DNA of 64,000 nucleotides from Candidatus Altimarinota bacterium (GTDB lineage: Bacteria; Patescibacteriota; Gracilibacteria; UBA1369; LOWO2-01-FULL-3): positions 1 through 64,000 of the forward strand of contig JALNWA010000001.1 of the NCBI GenBank assembly GCA_023231115.1. The letters are read 5' to 3'. This document shows, piece by piece, positions 53,156 to 60,833 of the stretch. The notes beneath the pieces are model-generated. The model was given only the letters and a program-made list of their open reading frames with translations. It made no database searches and was not told the origin of the DNA. Within the stretch, counting starts at the first letter, position 1; every line of letters starts with the position of its first letter. The position numbers were made by a program, and so were the translations under genes.

Positions 53156-54958
53156 TTACATCCCTCTTTTTCCTTTCTTTCTGTCATTCTCAGTCAAAAG
53201 CTTCTTTCTTAGACGAATACTTTTCGGAGTAATTTCAGCGTATTCACCTTCTTTTACATATTCGATGGCTCTTTCCAAAGTCATTTCGACTATTGGAGTA
53301 AGCTGAATTGCGTCATCGGAAGTTGCCGCACGAATATTTGTAAGATTTTTATTTTTAATAGCATTAACAACGATATCGGTACCTTGGTTGTGTTCACCCA
53401 AAATCATTCCTTCATAAATTTCAGTGGCAGGATTTACAAATAATGGACCTCTCTCTTGAAGTTTCCATAGAGAATAAGCCATTGTTTTGCCTGTCTCGCC
53501 GGATATCATCGATCCAACTCCTCGTTTGTCGATAGCACCTTTATAAGGCGCAAAACGGTCAAAAGAATGGAAAAGAGTGCCTTCTCCACGAGTCATAACC
53601 ATAAACATTGAAGAAAATCCAAGAAGTCCTCTTGTAGGAACCTCAAATTCAAGCGATGTGTTACCATTTTCAGATTTTACCATCTTAAGTTCTCCTTTTC
53701 TTTTTGAAAGAGCTTCAATAACTTTTCCGCTCATGTCATCCGGAATATTTATAATGGCATTTTCAATAGGTTCGCATTTTTCACCATTTATTTCCTGCAT
53801 AACGACTTCAGGTTGTGAAATTTGCAATTCAAAACCTTCACGTCTCATTGTCTCAATCAAAACCGCGATGTGCATTTCTCCACGTCCGTAAACTTTTATC
53901 GCATCTGAATTTGGAACATTTTCAAGTTTCAGTCCTACATTTGTCTCAAGCTCTTTCTCAAGCCTTTCACGAATATGACGACCGGTAACATATTTACCTT
54001 CTTTCCCAGCAAAAGGTGAGTCATTAACCATAAATTCAATGGCAATAGCCGGCGGATCAATCCTTATCGCAGGCAAAGCCTCAACATTTTCATCATTTGT
54101 AATTGTTTCTCCTACACTAATATCGGGAATTCCTGCAATCGCAACAATATCCCCCGATGTAATCTCCTGAGTCTCAACTTTTTTAAGTCCTTTAAATGTA
54201 AAAACTTTCGTGATTTTTCCTTTTCGTTTTTGTCCGTCATATCCAAGAATAAATACGTTTGTGCCTTCACTGGCAACTCCATCCGTAACTTTCCCGATTC
54301 CCAAACGTCCTATGAAATTATCATAAGCAAGAGTTGCGGGTTGCATTCTGAAAGGTTTTTCAGGATGAACTTCAACCGGCTTCACATTTTCAAGAATAAA
54401 ATCAAAAAGTGGTAAAATGTCTTTTTTCTCGTCTGTAAGCTGTCTGATCGCTATTCCTTCTCTTGCGATTGTATAAATATAAGGGAAATCAAGCTGTTCA
54501 TCATTTGCTCCTAAAGAAGAGAAAAGATCAAAAGTAAGATCAACAACAGCATCTGGACGAGCCATAGGCTTGTCTATTTTGTTTATAACAACAAGTACTT
54601 TAAGCCCTAGTTCAAGCGATTTTCTAAGAACAAATTTAGTCTGTGGCATAGGTCCTTCAAAAGCATCAACAAGAAGAAGAGTCGCATCAACAGTTCTAAG
54701 CATTCGTTCAACTTCAGAACCGAAATCCGCATGCCCTGGAGTATCTACAATATTGATTTTAGTTCCTTTATAGAAGATGGCTGCATTCTTAGCATAAATT
54801 GTGATTCCTCTTTCCTTTTCCTGATCATAAGAATCCATCACGCATCTATCAATATGCTGATAATCTTCGAAAGCGCCACCAGCCTTTAGCAGAGCATCCA
54901 CAAGTGTGGTTTTTCCATGATCTACGTGCGCTATAATGGCAATATTTCGAATATCCAT
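53156..54958 (-). CDS. typA: Ribosome-associated GTPase BipA/TypA
   Basis: 600 aa. Translational GTPase motifs: AHVDHGKTTLVDAL (G1), ERGITI (G2), DTPGHADFGSE (G3), NKIDKP (G4). BipA-specific features are RGLLGFSSMFMVMTRGEG, the absence of an EF-G domain IV, and the C-terminal YVKEGEYAEITPKSIRLRK. Acts in ribosome assembly under stress, including cold. The ATG at 54958 gives the standard MDIRNIAIIAHVDHGK start. Confidence 0.95.
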   Translation of the reverse strand: MDIRNIAIIAHVDHGKTTLVDALLKAGGAFEDYQHIDRCVMDSYDQEKERGITIYAKNAAIFYKGTKINIVDTPGHADFGSEVERMLRTVDATLLLVDAFEGPMPQTKFVLRKSLELGLKVLVVINKIDKPMARPDAVVDLTFDLFSSLGANDEQLDFPYIYTIAREGIAIRQLTDEKKDILPLFDFILENVKPVEVHPEKPFRMQPATLAYDNFIGRLGIGKVTDGVASEGTNVFILGYDGQKRKGKITKVFTFKGLKKVETQEITSGDIVAIAGIPDISVGETITNDENVEALPAIRIDPPAIAIEFMVNDSPFAGKEGKYVTGRHIRERLEKELETNVGLKLENVPNSDAIKVYGRGEMHIAVLIETMRREGFELQISQPEVVMQEINGEKCEPIENAIINIPDDMSGKVIEALSKRKGELKMVKSENGNTSLEFEVPTRGLLGFSSMFMVMTRGEGTLFHSFDRFAPYKGAIDKRGVGSMISGETGKTMAYSLWKLQERGPLFVNPATEIYEGMILGEHNQGTDIVVNAIKNKNLTNIRAATSDDAIQLTPIVEMTLERAIEYVKEGEYAEITPKSIRLRKKLLTENDRKKGKRGM

Positions 54959-55060
54959 AATCTTTTGATAAAGCCAAACAATTCTACCCGGAAATCGCTT
55001 TAACACAAGGGAAAGTGAAAATTATTTGCATTCCACGTCAAAAAATGGTTCAATAAAAGA

Positions 55061-55083
55061 CAGAGGGGGTTAAAGACCCTCTG
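55061..55083 (+). promoter_or_regulatory. Leader hairpin before the hydroxyacid dehydrogenase gene
   Basis: CAGAGGG, 9-nt loop, CCCTCTG, followed by a moderately T-rich stretch, 21 bp upstream of the ATG at 55105. It could be an attenuator or a stabilising 5' stem; no riboswitch family is recognised. Confidence 0.4.
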
Positions 55084-55104
55084 ATTTATCTTAACACCAA
55101 TACA

Positions 55105-56079
55105 ATGTCCACAAGAAAAAAAGTATTTGTTACAAGAGAGATTCCGGAGGCAGGTTTAAAGATGCTTGAAGAACATTTTGACCTTAAAGTAAGGAGAGAG
55201 GACAGCCCTATCCCAAGAGATCAATTGATGGAAGAAATAAAAGATTGTGATGGTGTTTTGACGATTTTAACAGACAAAATGGATCCTGAAGTTATGGACA
55301 GCGCTCCAAATCTAAAAATAATTTCAAACTTCGCGGTAGGATACGACAATATACAAGTTCCGCAGGCTACGCAAAGAGGAATTGCAGTAGGGAATACACC
55401 TGAAGTTTTGACTCAGTCTACGGCAGAACATGCGCTTGCCCTTATAATGTCAGTAGCAAAGAGAACAAATGAAGGAGACATGATAATGAGAGAAGATTCA
55501 TTCCCTGGATGGGGTCCAATGTACATGCTTGGCACAGAGCTTGAAGGAAAAACAGTTGGAATAATAGGATATGGAAGAATCGGTAAAAAATTGGGAGAAA
55601 TGATGGAAAAGGCTTTCGATTGCAAAATAATCTACATGGATCACAGCGAAAAACCCGCTGGTAAAGCAAGGAAAGTTGAATTGGATGAGCTACTTAAGGA
55701 ATCAGACATTGTAAGCGTACACGTACCGTTAAATGACAGCACTCGTCATTTCATCGGAGAAAAAGAAATGAAAATGATGAAAAAAACTGCATATTTGATA
55801 AACACAGCGCGCGGACCGGTTGTTGACGAAGAAGCTCTTCTAAAAGCCCTTCAAGACGGTACAATCAGAGGTGCGGCGATGGATGTTTTTGAAAAAGAAC
55901 CAAGACGATTGGCCGGACTTGAGAAATGTAAAAATGTTGTAATGACTCCACACACGGCTTCAGCAACATGGGAAGCTAGAACAAAGATGTCGGAGGTTGC
56001 GGCGCAAAATATTATTGGAGTTTTGATCGAAGGGCAGAAGCCTGTATCGATTTTGAATCCAGAAGTTTTGGCAAAATAA
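55105..56079 (+). CDS. D-2-hydroxyacid dehydrogenase (glyoxylate/hydroxypyruvate reductase-like)
   Basis: 324 aa. NAD(P)-binding GKTVGIIGYGRIGKKLGEMM. The catalytic triad is in NTARGPVVDEEAL (Arg), FEKEP (Glu) and TPHTASAT (His). The substrate loop FAVGYDNIQVPQATQRGI matches the glyoxylate/glycerate dehydrogenase group. It interconverts hydroxypyruvate and D-glycerate, or glyoxylate and glycolate. It lies directly upstream of glycerate 2-kinase (4 bp), which supports the glycerate role. Confidence 0.88.
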   Translation: MSTRKKVFVTREIPEAGLKMLEEHFDLKVRREDSPIPRDQLMEEIKDCDGVLTILTDKMDPEVMDSAPNLKIISNFAVGYDNIQVPQATQRGIAVGNTPEVLTQSTAEHALALIMSVAKRTNEGDMIMREDSFPGWGPMYMLGTELEGKTVGIIGYGRIGKKLGEMMEKAFDCKIIYMDHSEKPAGKARKVELDELLKESDIVSVHVPLNDSTRHFIGEKEMKMMKKTAYLINTARGPVVDEEALLKALQDGTIRGAAMDVFEKEPRRLAGLEKCKNVVMTPHTASATWEARTKMSEVAAQNIIGVLIEGQKPVSILNPEVLAK

Positions 56080-56083
56080 ACCT

Positions 56084-57373
56084 ATGATAAAAAATCGGAA
56101 AAAGTTAATCAAAGACTTCCCTGATTCAAGGCTTTTTCTTGATGTCGCCGAAGAAGCTTTAAAATTTTTATCTCCGGAAAATTTAATAAAAAATTCTTTT
56201 AAAAAAATCGATGATTTAAAAAAATACAAAAATATTTATGTCATCGGCGCGGGAAAAGCGACTTACGGAATGGCAAAAGAAATAAACAAACTTCTAAAAA
56301 ACCGCATAACAGAGGGATTTATAAATGTTCCGTCTGCAATCACAAAAAAAATTGGAAAAATAATTGTAAATAAAACAGGCCATCCATTTCCTGATAAAAA
56401 TGGACTAAAAGGTACGCAAGAAATTTTAAAAATTGCGGAAAAAGCGGACAAAAATGATTTGGTTATTTGTTTGATTAGTGGCGGAGGCTCTGCGATGCTA
56501 ACTGCTCCAATCGCTCCCTTAAGCCTAAAAGACAAGGTCGAAATTACGAAACAACTTTTGAAAACAACTGCAACAATTCACGAAATAAATACTGTAAGAA
56601 AACATCTGTCGCAAATAAAAGGAGGGAATCTTGCAACAAAAATAATGCCTGCTGATTTGATTGCTCTCTATATTTCAGACGTAAAAAATGATGATTTGGA
56701 CATTATCGCATCGGGTCCGACAGTACTTGATAAAAGCACTTCAAAGGATGCATTAAACATTTTGAAAAAATACGGAATAAAAAATCAGAACGCCGAAAAA
56801 GTGCTTGCCGTAAACGAAACTCCTAAATCTATAAACAACAAAAAAGTAAAAAATTATGTGATAGGAAGTTCCGTAGTCGCACTGAAACATTTGCAAAAAT
56901 TCTTACAAAAGAAAAAATACTCTGTAGAAATATTTCCGGATTTTTTGGAAGGCGAAGCAAAATTAATGCCAAAAAAACTTTTCAAAATCGCAAACCAAAA
57001 AAATAAAATTTATCTTTTCGGCGGAGAAACAGTAGTAAAAATTATTGGAAAAGGTTTCGGCGGACGAAATCAGGAATTGGCATTAAGCGCAATAAATGAA
57101 ATTCCCGAAACGGCAAAATTAATGACACTAGCGACAGATGGCGTCGATGGAATCTCTCCAGTCCCAGTAGCAGGCGCAATCATCACTCCGACCTTAAAAA
57201 AACTCTGCCAACAAAAAAAACTCAACATAGAAAAACACCTTCAAAACAACGACTCCTATTCAGCCCTAAAAAACCTCGACGCTCTAATCTACACGGGTCA
57301 TTCCGGAACAAACGTGGGGGATATAGTGGTAGTTTCAAATATAAACTTGACAAAACGGAAGCGCGTTGTGTAA
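56084..57373 (+). CDS. Glycerate 2-kinase (GckA/MOFRL family)
   Basis: 429 aa. GckA-type two-domain protein: YVIGAGKATYGMAKEI, ISGGGSAMLTAPI, HEINTVRKHLSQIKGG and ISDVKNDDLDIIASGPTVLD. The MOFRL domain has FGGETVVKIIGKGFGGRNQELAL, LATDGVDGISPVPVAGA and HSGTNVGDIVV. Phosphorylates D-glycerate to 2-phosphoglycerate, feeding lower glycolysis. Operon with the preceding dehydrogenase; the DGR target gene follows 46 bp later on the same strand. Confidence 0.92.
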   Translation: MIKNRKKLIKDFPDSRLFLDVAEEALKFLSPENLIKNSFKKIDDLKKYKNIYVIGAGKATYGMAKEINKLLKNRITEGFINVPSAITKKIGKIIVNKTGHPFPDKNGLKGTQEILKIAEKADKNDLVICLISGGGSAMLTAPIAPLSLKDKVEITKQLLKTTATIHEINTVRKHLSQIKGGNLATKIMPADLIALYISDVKNDDLDIIASGPTVLDKSTSKDALNILKKYGIKNQNAEKVLAVNETPKSINNKKVKNYVIGSSVVALKHLQKFLQKKKYSVEIFPDFLEGEAKLMPKKLFKIANQKNKIYLFGGETVVKIIGKGFGGRNQELALSAINEIPETAKLMTLATDGVDGISPVPVAGAIITPTLKKLCQQKKLNIEKHLQNNDSYSALKNLDALIYTGHSGTNVGDIVVVSNINLTKRKRVV

Positions 57374-57419
57374 AATAACCAACCATTAAGGAAATAATTC
57401 AAATTTAACTAAATTTACA

Positions 57420-58391
57420 ATGGGAAATAACCAACCAGAACTCAGAACAATAGATCCTACAAGAACAATTTTAAGCATGGACGACCATGCCGCTAGAGCA
57501 TTAAACAGATTTACAGGTGCAAATCCTGCAGATATCGAAACTGCGAAATTCAAAGAAGGCGAAGCAATGAGGGCATTGGTAAAAACAAAGCTAAATGCAG
57601 TTACTAATACATCTCCAGCCGTAGATGCTCCAGCCACAACTACAACTTCCAAAGGTCCACTTATCCTTTCAAGCCAAAGTCCACACACACCTGAGCACAG
57701 ACAATATCTTGAAAAAACAATACAAACAGCACTGCCAAGTTTAAGAAAAGCTTTCTCGAATGCAAGGATTGAAATCCCTACCGACACCGAAATTTTACAA
57801 GCAATGACTATGACAAATCGTTTCACTCCTGAACAAATAGAGGCATTGATGAGAAATATACAGGTTCCGGGACTTATAGTTTTGCCTGCACAAATGCAGT
57901 CGTTTGAAGATTATGTGAGACTTTTAAATGCAAACAAAAAAAGACAAAGACAGTATGACGTTTCTGCCAGCGATAACAGGACAACAGCATTTTCTAAGCA
58001 AGATAAAACACTAAGAGACGAAAGAAAAGGACAACCTGCGGAATGTAAGTTTGGAATAGGAGAAATGACCCAGGAACCTCAAAATAGACAAGGAAAACTT
58101 AGAGATATAGTTGAAAAATGGGAAGGTAGCCCTTTGGCAAACCTTACAAGAACAGCAACACCTAGACAATATGCTGTCCTACAAGCGCAAGCCAAAGATT
58201 TATTGGATTTGAACGGATGGACAATACTATCTGAAGAAAACGCTCCACACAAAATAATCGGAGATGACAATCTTGCCTCCGGTGCCAATGGCTACTACTT
58301 TTGGGCTGGTGGCAATGGAGTCCGTTTCAATGAGTACAGTCCGGAGCTTGATTGCAGTTACGCCCGTGTTCGTCCCGTGGTGGTGGGGTAA
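57420..58391 (+). CDS. DGR variable target protein with C-lectin-like C-terminus
   Basis: 323 aa without signal peptide or membrane helix. The N-terminal ~250 residues are helical and polar (no family recognised; HTPEHRQYLEKTIQTALPSL, EALMRNIQVPGLIVLPAQMQ). The C-terminal 60 residues have the C-lectin-fold ending of DGR targets (LNGWTILS, SGANG, a variable stretch, ARVRPVVV). Residues 292-314 are the variable window, whose codons differ from the template repeat only at adenines. With 14 altered residue positions it is a diversified binding protein, apparently cytoplasmic or exported by a route not visible here. Preceded by the glycerate kinase gene. Confidence 0.9.
   Translation: MGNNQPELRTIDPTRTILSMDDHAARALNRFTGANPADIETAKFKEGEAMRALVKTKLNAVTNTSPAVDAPATTTTSKGPLILSSQSPHTPEHRQYLEKTIQTALPSLRKAFSNARIEIPTDTEILQAMTMTNRFTPEQIEALMRNIQVPGLIVLPAQMQSFEDYVRLLNANKKRQRQYDVSASDNRTTAFSKQDKTLRDERKGQPAECKFGIGEMTQEPQNRQGKLRDIVEKWEGSPLANLTRTATPRQYAVLQAQAKDLLDLNGWTILSEENAPHKIIGDDNLASGANGYYFWAGGNGVRFNEYSPELDCSYARVRPVVVG
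58272..58387 (+). repeat. DGR variable repeat (VR)
   Basis: Aligns without gaps to the template repeat at an offset of 331. In the core 58293-58361, 19 of 33 template adenines are replaced and 0 of 36 other bases. It starts with a shared CTCCGGTGCCAATGGC and ends with a shared GCCCGTGTTCGTCCCGTG, the GC-rich likely initiation-of-homing site. Two further A-to-G changes follow it in the last codons. Confidence 0.97.
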
Positions 58392-58406
58392 ATTGAATTT
58401 TGAGAT

Positions 58407-58436
58407 TTGACTTTTCTTTGTCTTTTTTGCTTTAAT
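58407..58436 (+). promoter_or_regulatory. Candidate promoter of the template RNA
   Basis: TTGACT (58407-58412), 18 bp, TTTAAT (58431-58436), just behind the target gene and in front of structured sequence leading into the template repeat. Confidence 0.4.
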
Positions 58437-58445
58437 CTTTGGTGC

Positions 58446-58567
58446 GCGGTGAATAGACACCTACCCTTTGATAGGCAAGGCTACCGCAAATAAAAAGCAC
58501 ATAAACCACCACGTTTGAGCCAAGTTCAATTCTCACAGAAAAACCAATCGGTTGCGACTGAATTGGT
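58446..58567 (+). ncRNA. Structured 5' part of the putative template RNA
   Basis: GCGGT (58446-58450) can pair with ACCGC (58483-58487), enclosing CCTA/TAGG (58460-58463 with 58472-58475). ACCAAT/ATTGGT (58543-58548 with 58562-58567) forms another stem just before the repeat. No coding capacity; in DGRs sequence around the repeat helps RT and Avd to use the RNA. Confidence 0.4.
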
Positions 58568-58602
58568 GGAACGGATGGGTTTGGTCAAAAAATGCGTCTT
58601 TT

Positions 58603-58718
58603 CTTGTCTCCGGTGCCAATGGCAACAACAATTGGAATGATGACAATAGAGTCAATTTCAATGAGAACAATCCAGAGAATGATTACAATAACGCCCGTGT
58701 TCGTCCCGTGATGATGGT
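58603..58718 (+). ncRNA. DGR template repeat (TR)
   Basis: Asn-rich in the target frame (AAC/AAT codons predominate: 12 of 23 core codons), the arrangement that gives the largest choice after A mutagenesis. It has the same orientation as VR, target gene and RT. The upstream extension reads in frame like the end of another C-lectin domain (LNWWNGWVWSKNASFLVSGANG), so the template may be the relic of a second target gene. Its 3' end touches the stop of the antisense avd gene. Confidence 0.95.
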
Positions 58719-59062
58719 TATGTGCTTTGGGTTGCTTTAAGCCAGCCACCAAGCATTCTTCCAATCTCTGCCAAAATTTCCTGTAATTTAAAAATATTTG
58801 TTTCATTTGCCAGTTTTAGCTCAAGAAACAACCTCAATTTCAAAACGATTACTTCAAGCAAAGAACTGGATTTGAGGAGATAGGCAGCCTTCATAGGCTT
58901 CGGTGCATTTTTTGCCAATATCAATAAATCCAAGAGCTCAAGGGTGTTGTTTTCTATGGACGTCCCAAGAGAATACCTCATCTTTTTGCTTAATCCACCG
59001 TTCAAGATTATAAGTAGCTTATACGTTTCGTAACACCTGTTAATTATCGGGAATATGTCCAT
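58718..59062 (-). CDS. avd: Avd-like accessory protein of the DGR (four-helix bundle)
   Basis: 114 aa, four predicted helices: MDIFPIINRCYETYKLLIIL, then RYSLGTSIENNTLELLDLLI, YLLKSSSLLEVIVLKLRLFLE and IFKLQEILAEIGRMLGGWLK. This matches the Avd/23S-intervening-sequence-like bundle that binds RT and template RNA. It is unusually oriented: antisense to template and RT, its ATG (59062) overlapping the RT start by 8 bases. TAAACT lies seven bases before the ATG, suggesting a leaderless message. Family assignment is from helical pattern, length and place. Confidence 0.8.
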   Translation of the reverse strand: MDIFPIINRCYETYKLLIILNGGLSKKMRYSLGTSIENNTLELLDLLILAKNAPKPMKAAYLLKSSSLLEVIVLKLRLFLELKLANETNIFKLQEILAEIGRMLGGWLKATQST

Positions 59063-60005
59063 AGATTTAAGTTTAAAAAATATTTGGGGAAGCTGGTTTG
59101 TTTTCAGAAAAGGAAAGCACTCTACCTCCGAATTACAATATTTCCAATACAACTTGGAGAAAAATCTTTATAAACTTTTCATAGATCTAAATGCAGGAAA
59201 ATATAAACATGGTGGATATCGAAAATTTATCGTTTGCGACAATAAAAAGAGAGAAATTTCAGTCGCTGATATTCGCGACAGAGTGGTGCACAGACTTATT
59301 TACGATTATTTAAACAAAATATACGATAAAACTTTTATTTATGACGCGTGGTCATGCAGGCTTAAAAAAGGGCTGATGGGAGCGATAGAAAGAACCCAAA
59401 CATTTTTAAGGTGTTATCCGAATAGTTATATTTGGAAATGCGATGTGAAAAAGTTTTTCGATAGCGTCGACCAGGAAATTCTACTTGGAATTTTGGATCG
59501 GAAAATAAAAGATAAAATAACTATCAACTTAATACGTGAAATTATTCGGAACTTTGGTAGTGTCAAATATGGGAAAATAGGAATGCCAATCGGGAATCTA
59601 ACGAGCCAAATTTTTGCCAATATTTACTTGAACGAACTCGATAGATTTGTGAAACATATAATGAAGCCAAAGGAATATTTACGCTATGGCGATGATTTTA
59701 TTTTGGTTGAAAAAACTAAAGAAAAGTTGAATTTTTTTAGAACAGAAATAATCAATTTTCTGAAAAATGAATTAAAATTAACGGTAAATACAAAAAGCGA
59801 CAAAATTATAAAACCTTCGCACACGCTAAAATTTTTAGGAATAAATCTTTTGCCGGCAGGCAGAATCTTAAACAAAAGAAGCCTTTCGCGTGCTACGCAA
59901 AAGCTAAATCCCTCCAACATCTCAAGCTACAGTGGACTTATAAAGAAACATTGTGATGAAGAATATAAAAAATATTTTGATTGGAAGATTTTAGAATTAT
60001 TTTAA
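59055..60005 (+). CDS. DGR reverse transcriptase
   Basis: 316 aa. RT domains in order: SVADIRDRVVHRLIYDYL (motif 1), KTFIYDAWSCRLKKGLMGAI, YIWKCDVKKFFDSVDQEIL (motif with catalytic Asp), IGMPIGNLTSQIFANIYLNELD (the IGxxxSQ signature of DGR RTs, in place of QGxxxSP in retrons and group II introns), YLRYGDDFILVEK (YxDD) and LKFLGINLL. An in-frame stop at 59031 limits the start to 59055 or later. It makes mutagenised cDNA of the template. Its promoter must lie inside avd. Confidence 0.96.
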   Translation: MSIDLSLKNIWGSWFVFRKGKHSTSELQYFQYNLEKNLYKLFIDLNAGKYKHGGYRKFIVCDNKKREISVADIRDRVVHRLIYDYLNKIYDKTFIYDAWSCRLKKGLMGAIERTQTFLRCYPNSYIWKCDVKKFFDSVDQEILLGILDRKIKDKITINLIREIIRNFGSVKYGKIGMPIGNLTSQIFANIYLNELDRFVKHIMKPKEYLRYGDDFILVEKTKEKLNFFRTEIINFLKNELKLTVNTKSDKIIKPSHTLKFLGINLLPAGRILNKRSLSRATQKLNPSNISSYSGLIKKHCDEEYKKYFDWKILELF

Positions 60006-60071
60006 GAAAATTTCACGATTATTTAATGTCGGTATGTTAGCTTCGTATCAAAATATATAAAAAACAAAAAT

Positions 60072-60129
60072 CTCCTGATTCTATCCCTTTCGGGAACGCG
60101 ATGATAAACACCACAGTTCAAATCAGGAG
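60072..60129 (+). other. Inverted repeat behind the RT gene
   Basis: CTCCTGATT (60072-60080) and AATCAGGAG (60121-60129) enclose 40 nt with CCCTTTCGGG (a small hairpin). Could be the transcript end of the DGR or a small RNA; no tRNA fold fits. Confidence 0.35.
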
Positions 60130-60200
60130 CAATTCCAAAGGAAATATATATCAAAAACCTAAAAGCGGTCAAGTCCATTTGACCTCCACGAAAAGATTGT

Positions 60201-60221
60201 GTACACTTAAGGTACACTTAA
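60201..60221 (+). promoter_or_regulatory. Candidate operator of the toxin-antitoxin pair
   Basis: Direct repeat GTACACTTAA at 60201-60210 and 60212-60221, one helical turn apart, with GTGTACAC palindrome overlapping the first. It ends 11 bp before the antitoxin ATG, where antitoxins of this class autoregulate. Confidence 0.5.
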
Positions 60222-60232
60222 TTTTAAAAAAC

Positions 60233-60484
60233 ATGACGACAAAATTCATAGGGGCAAAAGATTTTAGGCAAAACATGTCGCTGTACACAGCACAGGCAAA
60301 CAAGAAAAAAATAAAGTTTATTATTCTCAAAAAAAATATTCCGGTTCTTGAAGTAAGCCCAATAAATGAGAAGGAATATGCTTATGTGAAATTTTCAAAA
60401 GAACTTGCGGCCTCAGAAAAACAAATACAAGAGGGAAAATCGTATACCCAAGAAGAAGTAATGAAAGAATTCGGATTACTGTAA
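60233..60484 (+). CDS. Phd/YefM-type antitoxin
   Basis: 83 aa. KFIGAKDFRQNMSLYTAQANKKK fits the N-terminal Phd fold, and ILKKNIPVLEVSPIN the next strand pair. The C-terminal helix (SKELAASEKQIQEGKSYTQEEVMKEFGLL) is the toxin-binding part. Four bases before the RelE-like toxin start. ATG 60233 is preferred to upstream starts, which would cross the candidate operator. Confidence 0.85.
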   Translation: MTTKFIGAKDFRQNMSLYTAQANKKKIKFIILKKNIPVLEVSPINEKEYAYVKFSKELAASEKQIQEGKSYTQEEVMKEFGLL

Positions 60485-60488
60485 GTTT

Positions 60489-60764
60489 ATGTACAAAATA
60501 ATTTATTCCAAAAATTCGGTAAAAGATTTAAGAAAAATTGATAAAACAATTGCACAAAGAATTATCAAAAAAGTTTTCTTTTTTTCAAAACAAAAAGACA
60601 TCTCAAAATTTTCCAAGCCATTAAAAGGATTTGGAAATAACAGGTATAGATTCCGTATCGGAGATTATCGCGTTATTTTTAAAGTAAATAGCACAGGCGA
60701 GGTTAGAATTCTTATGATATTAAATATCAAACACCGCAAAGAAATCTATAATTTTTCAAACTAA
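60489..60764 (+). CDS. RelE/ParE-family toxin
   Basis: 91 aa. YKIIYSKNSVKDLRKIDKTIAQRIIKKV, KPLKGFGNNRYRFRIGDYRVIFKV and VRILMILNIKHRKEIYNF match RelE mRNA interferases (RxGDYRVI and KHRKEIY). Next to its antitoxin and adjacent to the DGR. Confidence 0.9.
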   Translation: MYKIIYSKNSVKDLRKIDKTIAQRIIKKVFFFSKQKDISKFSKPLKGFGNNRYRFRIGDYRVIFKVNSTGEVRILMILNIKHRKEIYNFSN

Positions 60765-60833
60765 ATTCCAGTTGCAATTTCACCCAAATACAACGAAAAT
60801 GAATAAAACAAGTTTTCGTTAAAAAAATTTGCC

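Noticed and set aside
58552-58740. Template repeat as a small protein gene
   Set aside because: The frame has only a TTG start and no promoter suited to translation, and the sequence acts as the DGR template; noted instead as a possible gene relic.
60072-60129. tRNA-like element behind the RT gene
   Set aside because: The end arms pair and a TTCAAAT loop is present, but no T stem, D arm or anticodon arm can be formed.
60023-60217. 64-codon minus-strand frame between RT and antitoxin
   Set aside because: No homology pattern, overlaps the candidate toxin-antitoxin operator, and the composition looks random.
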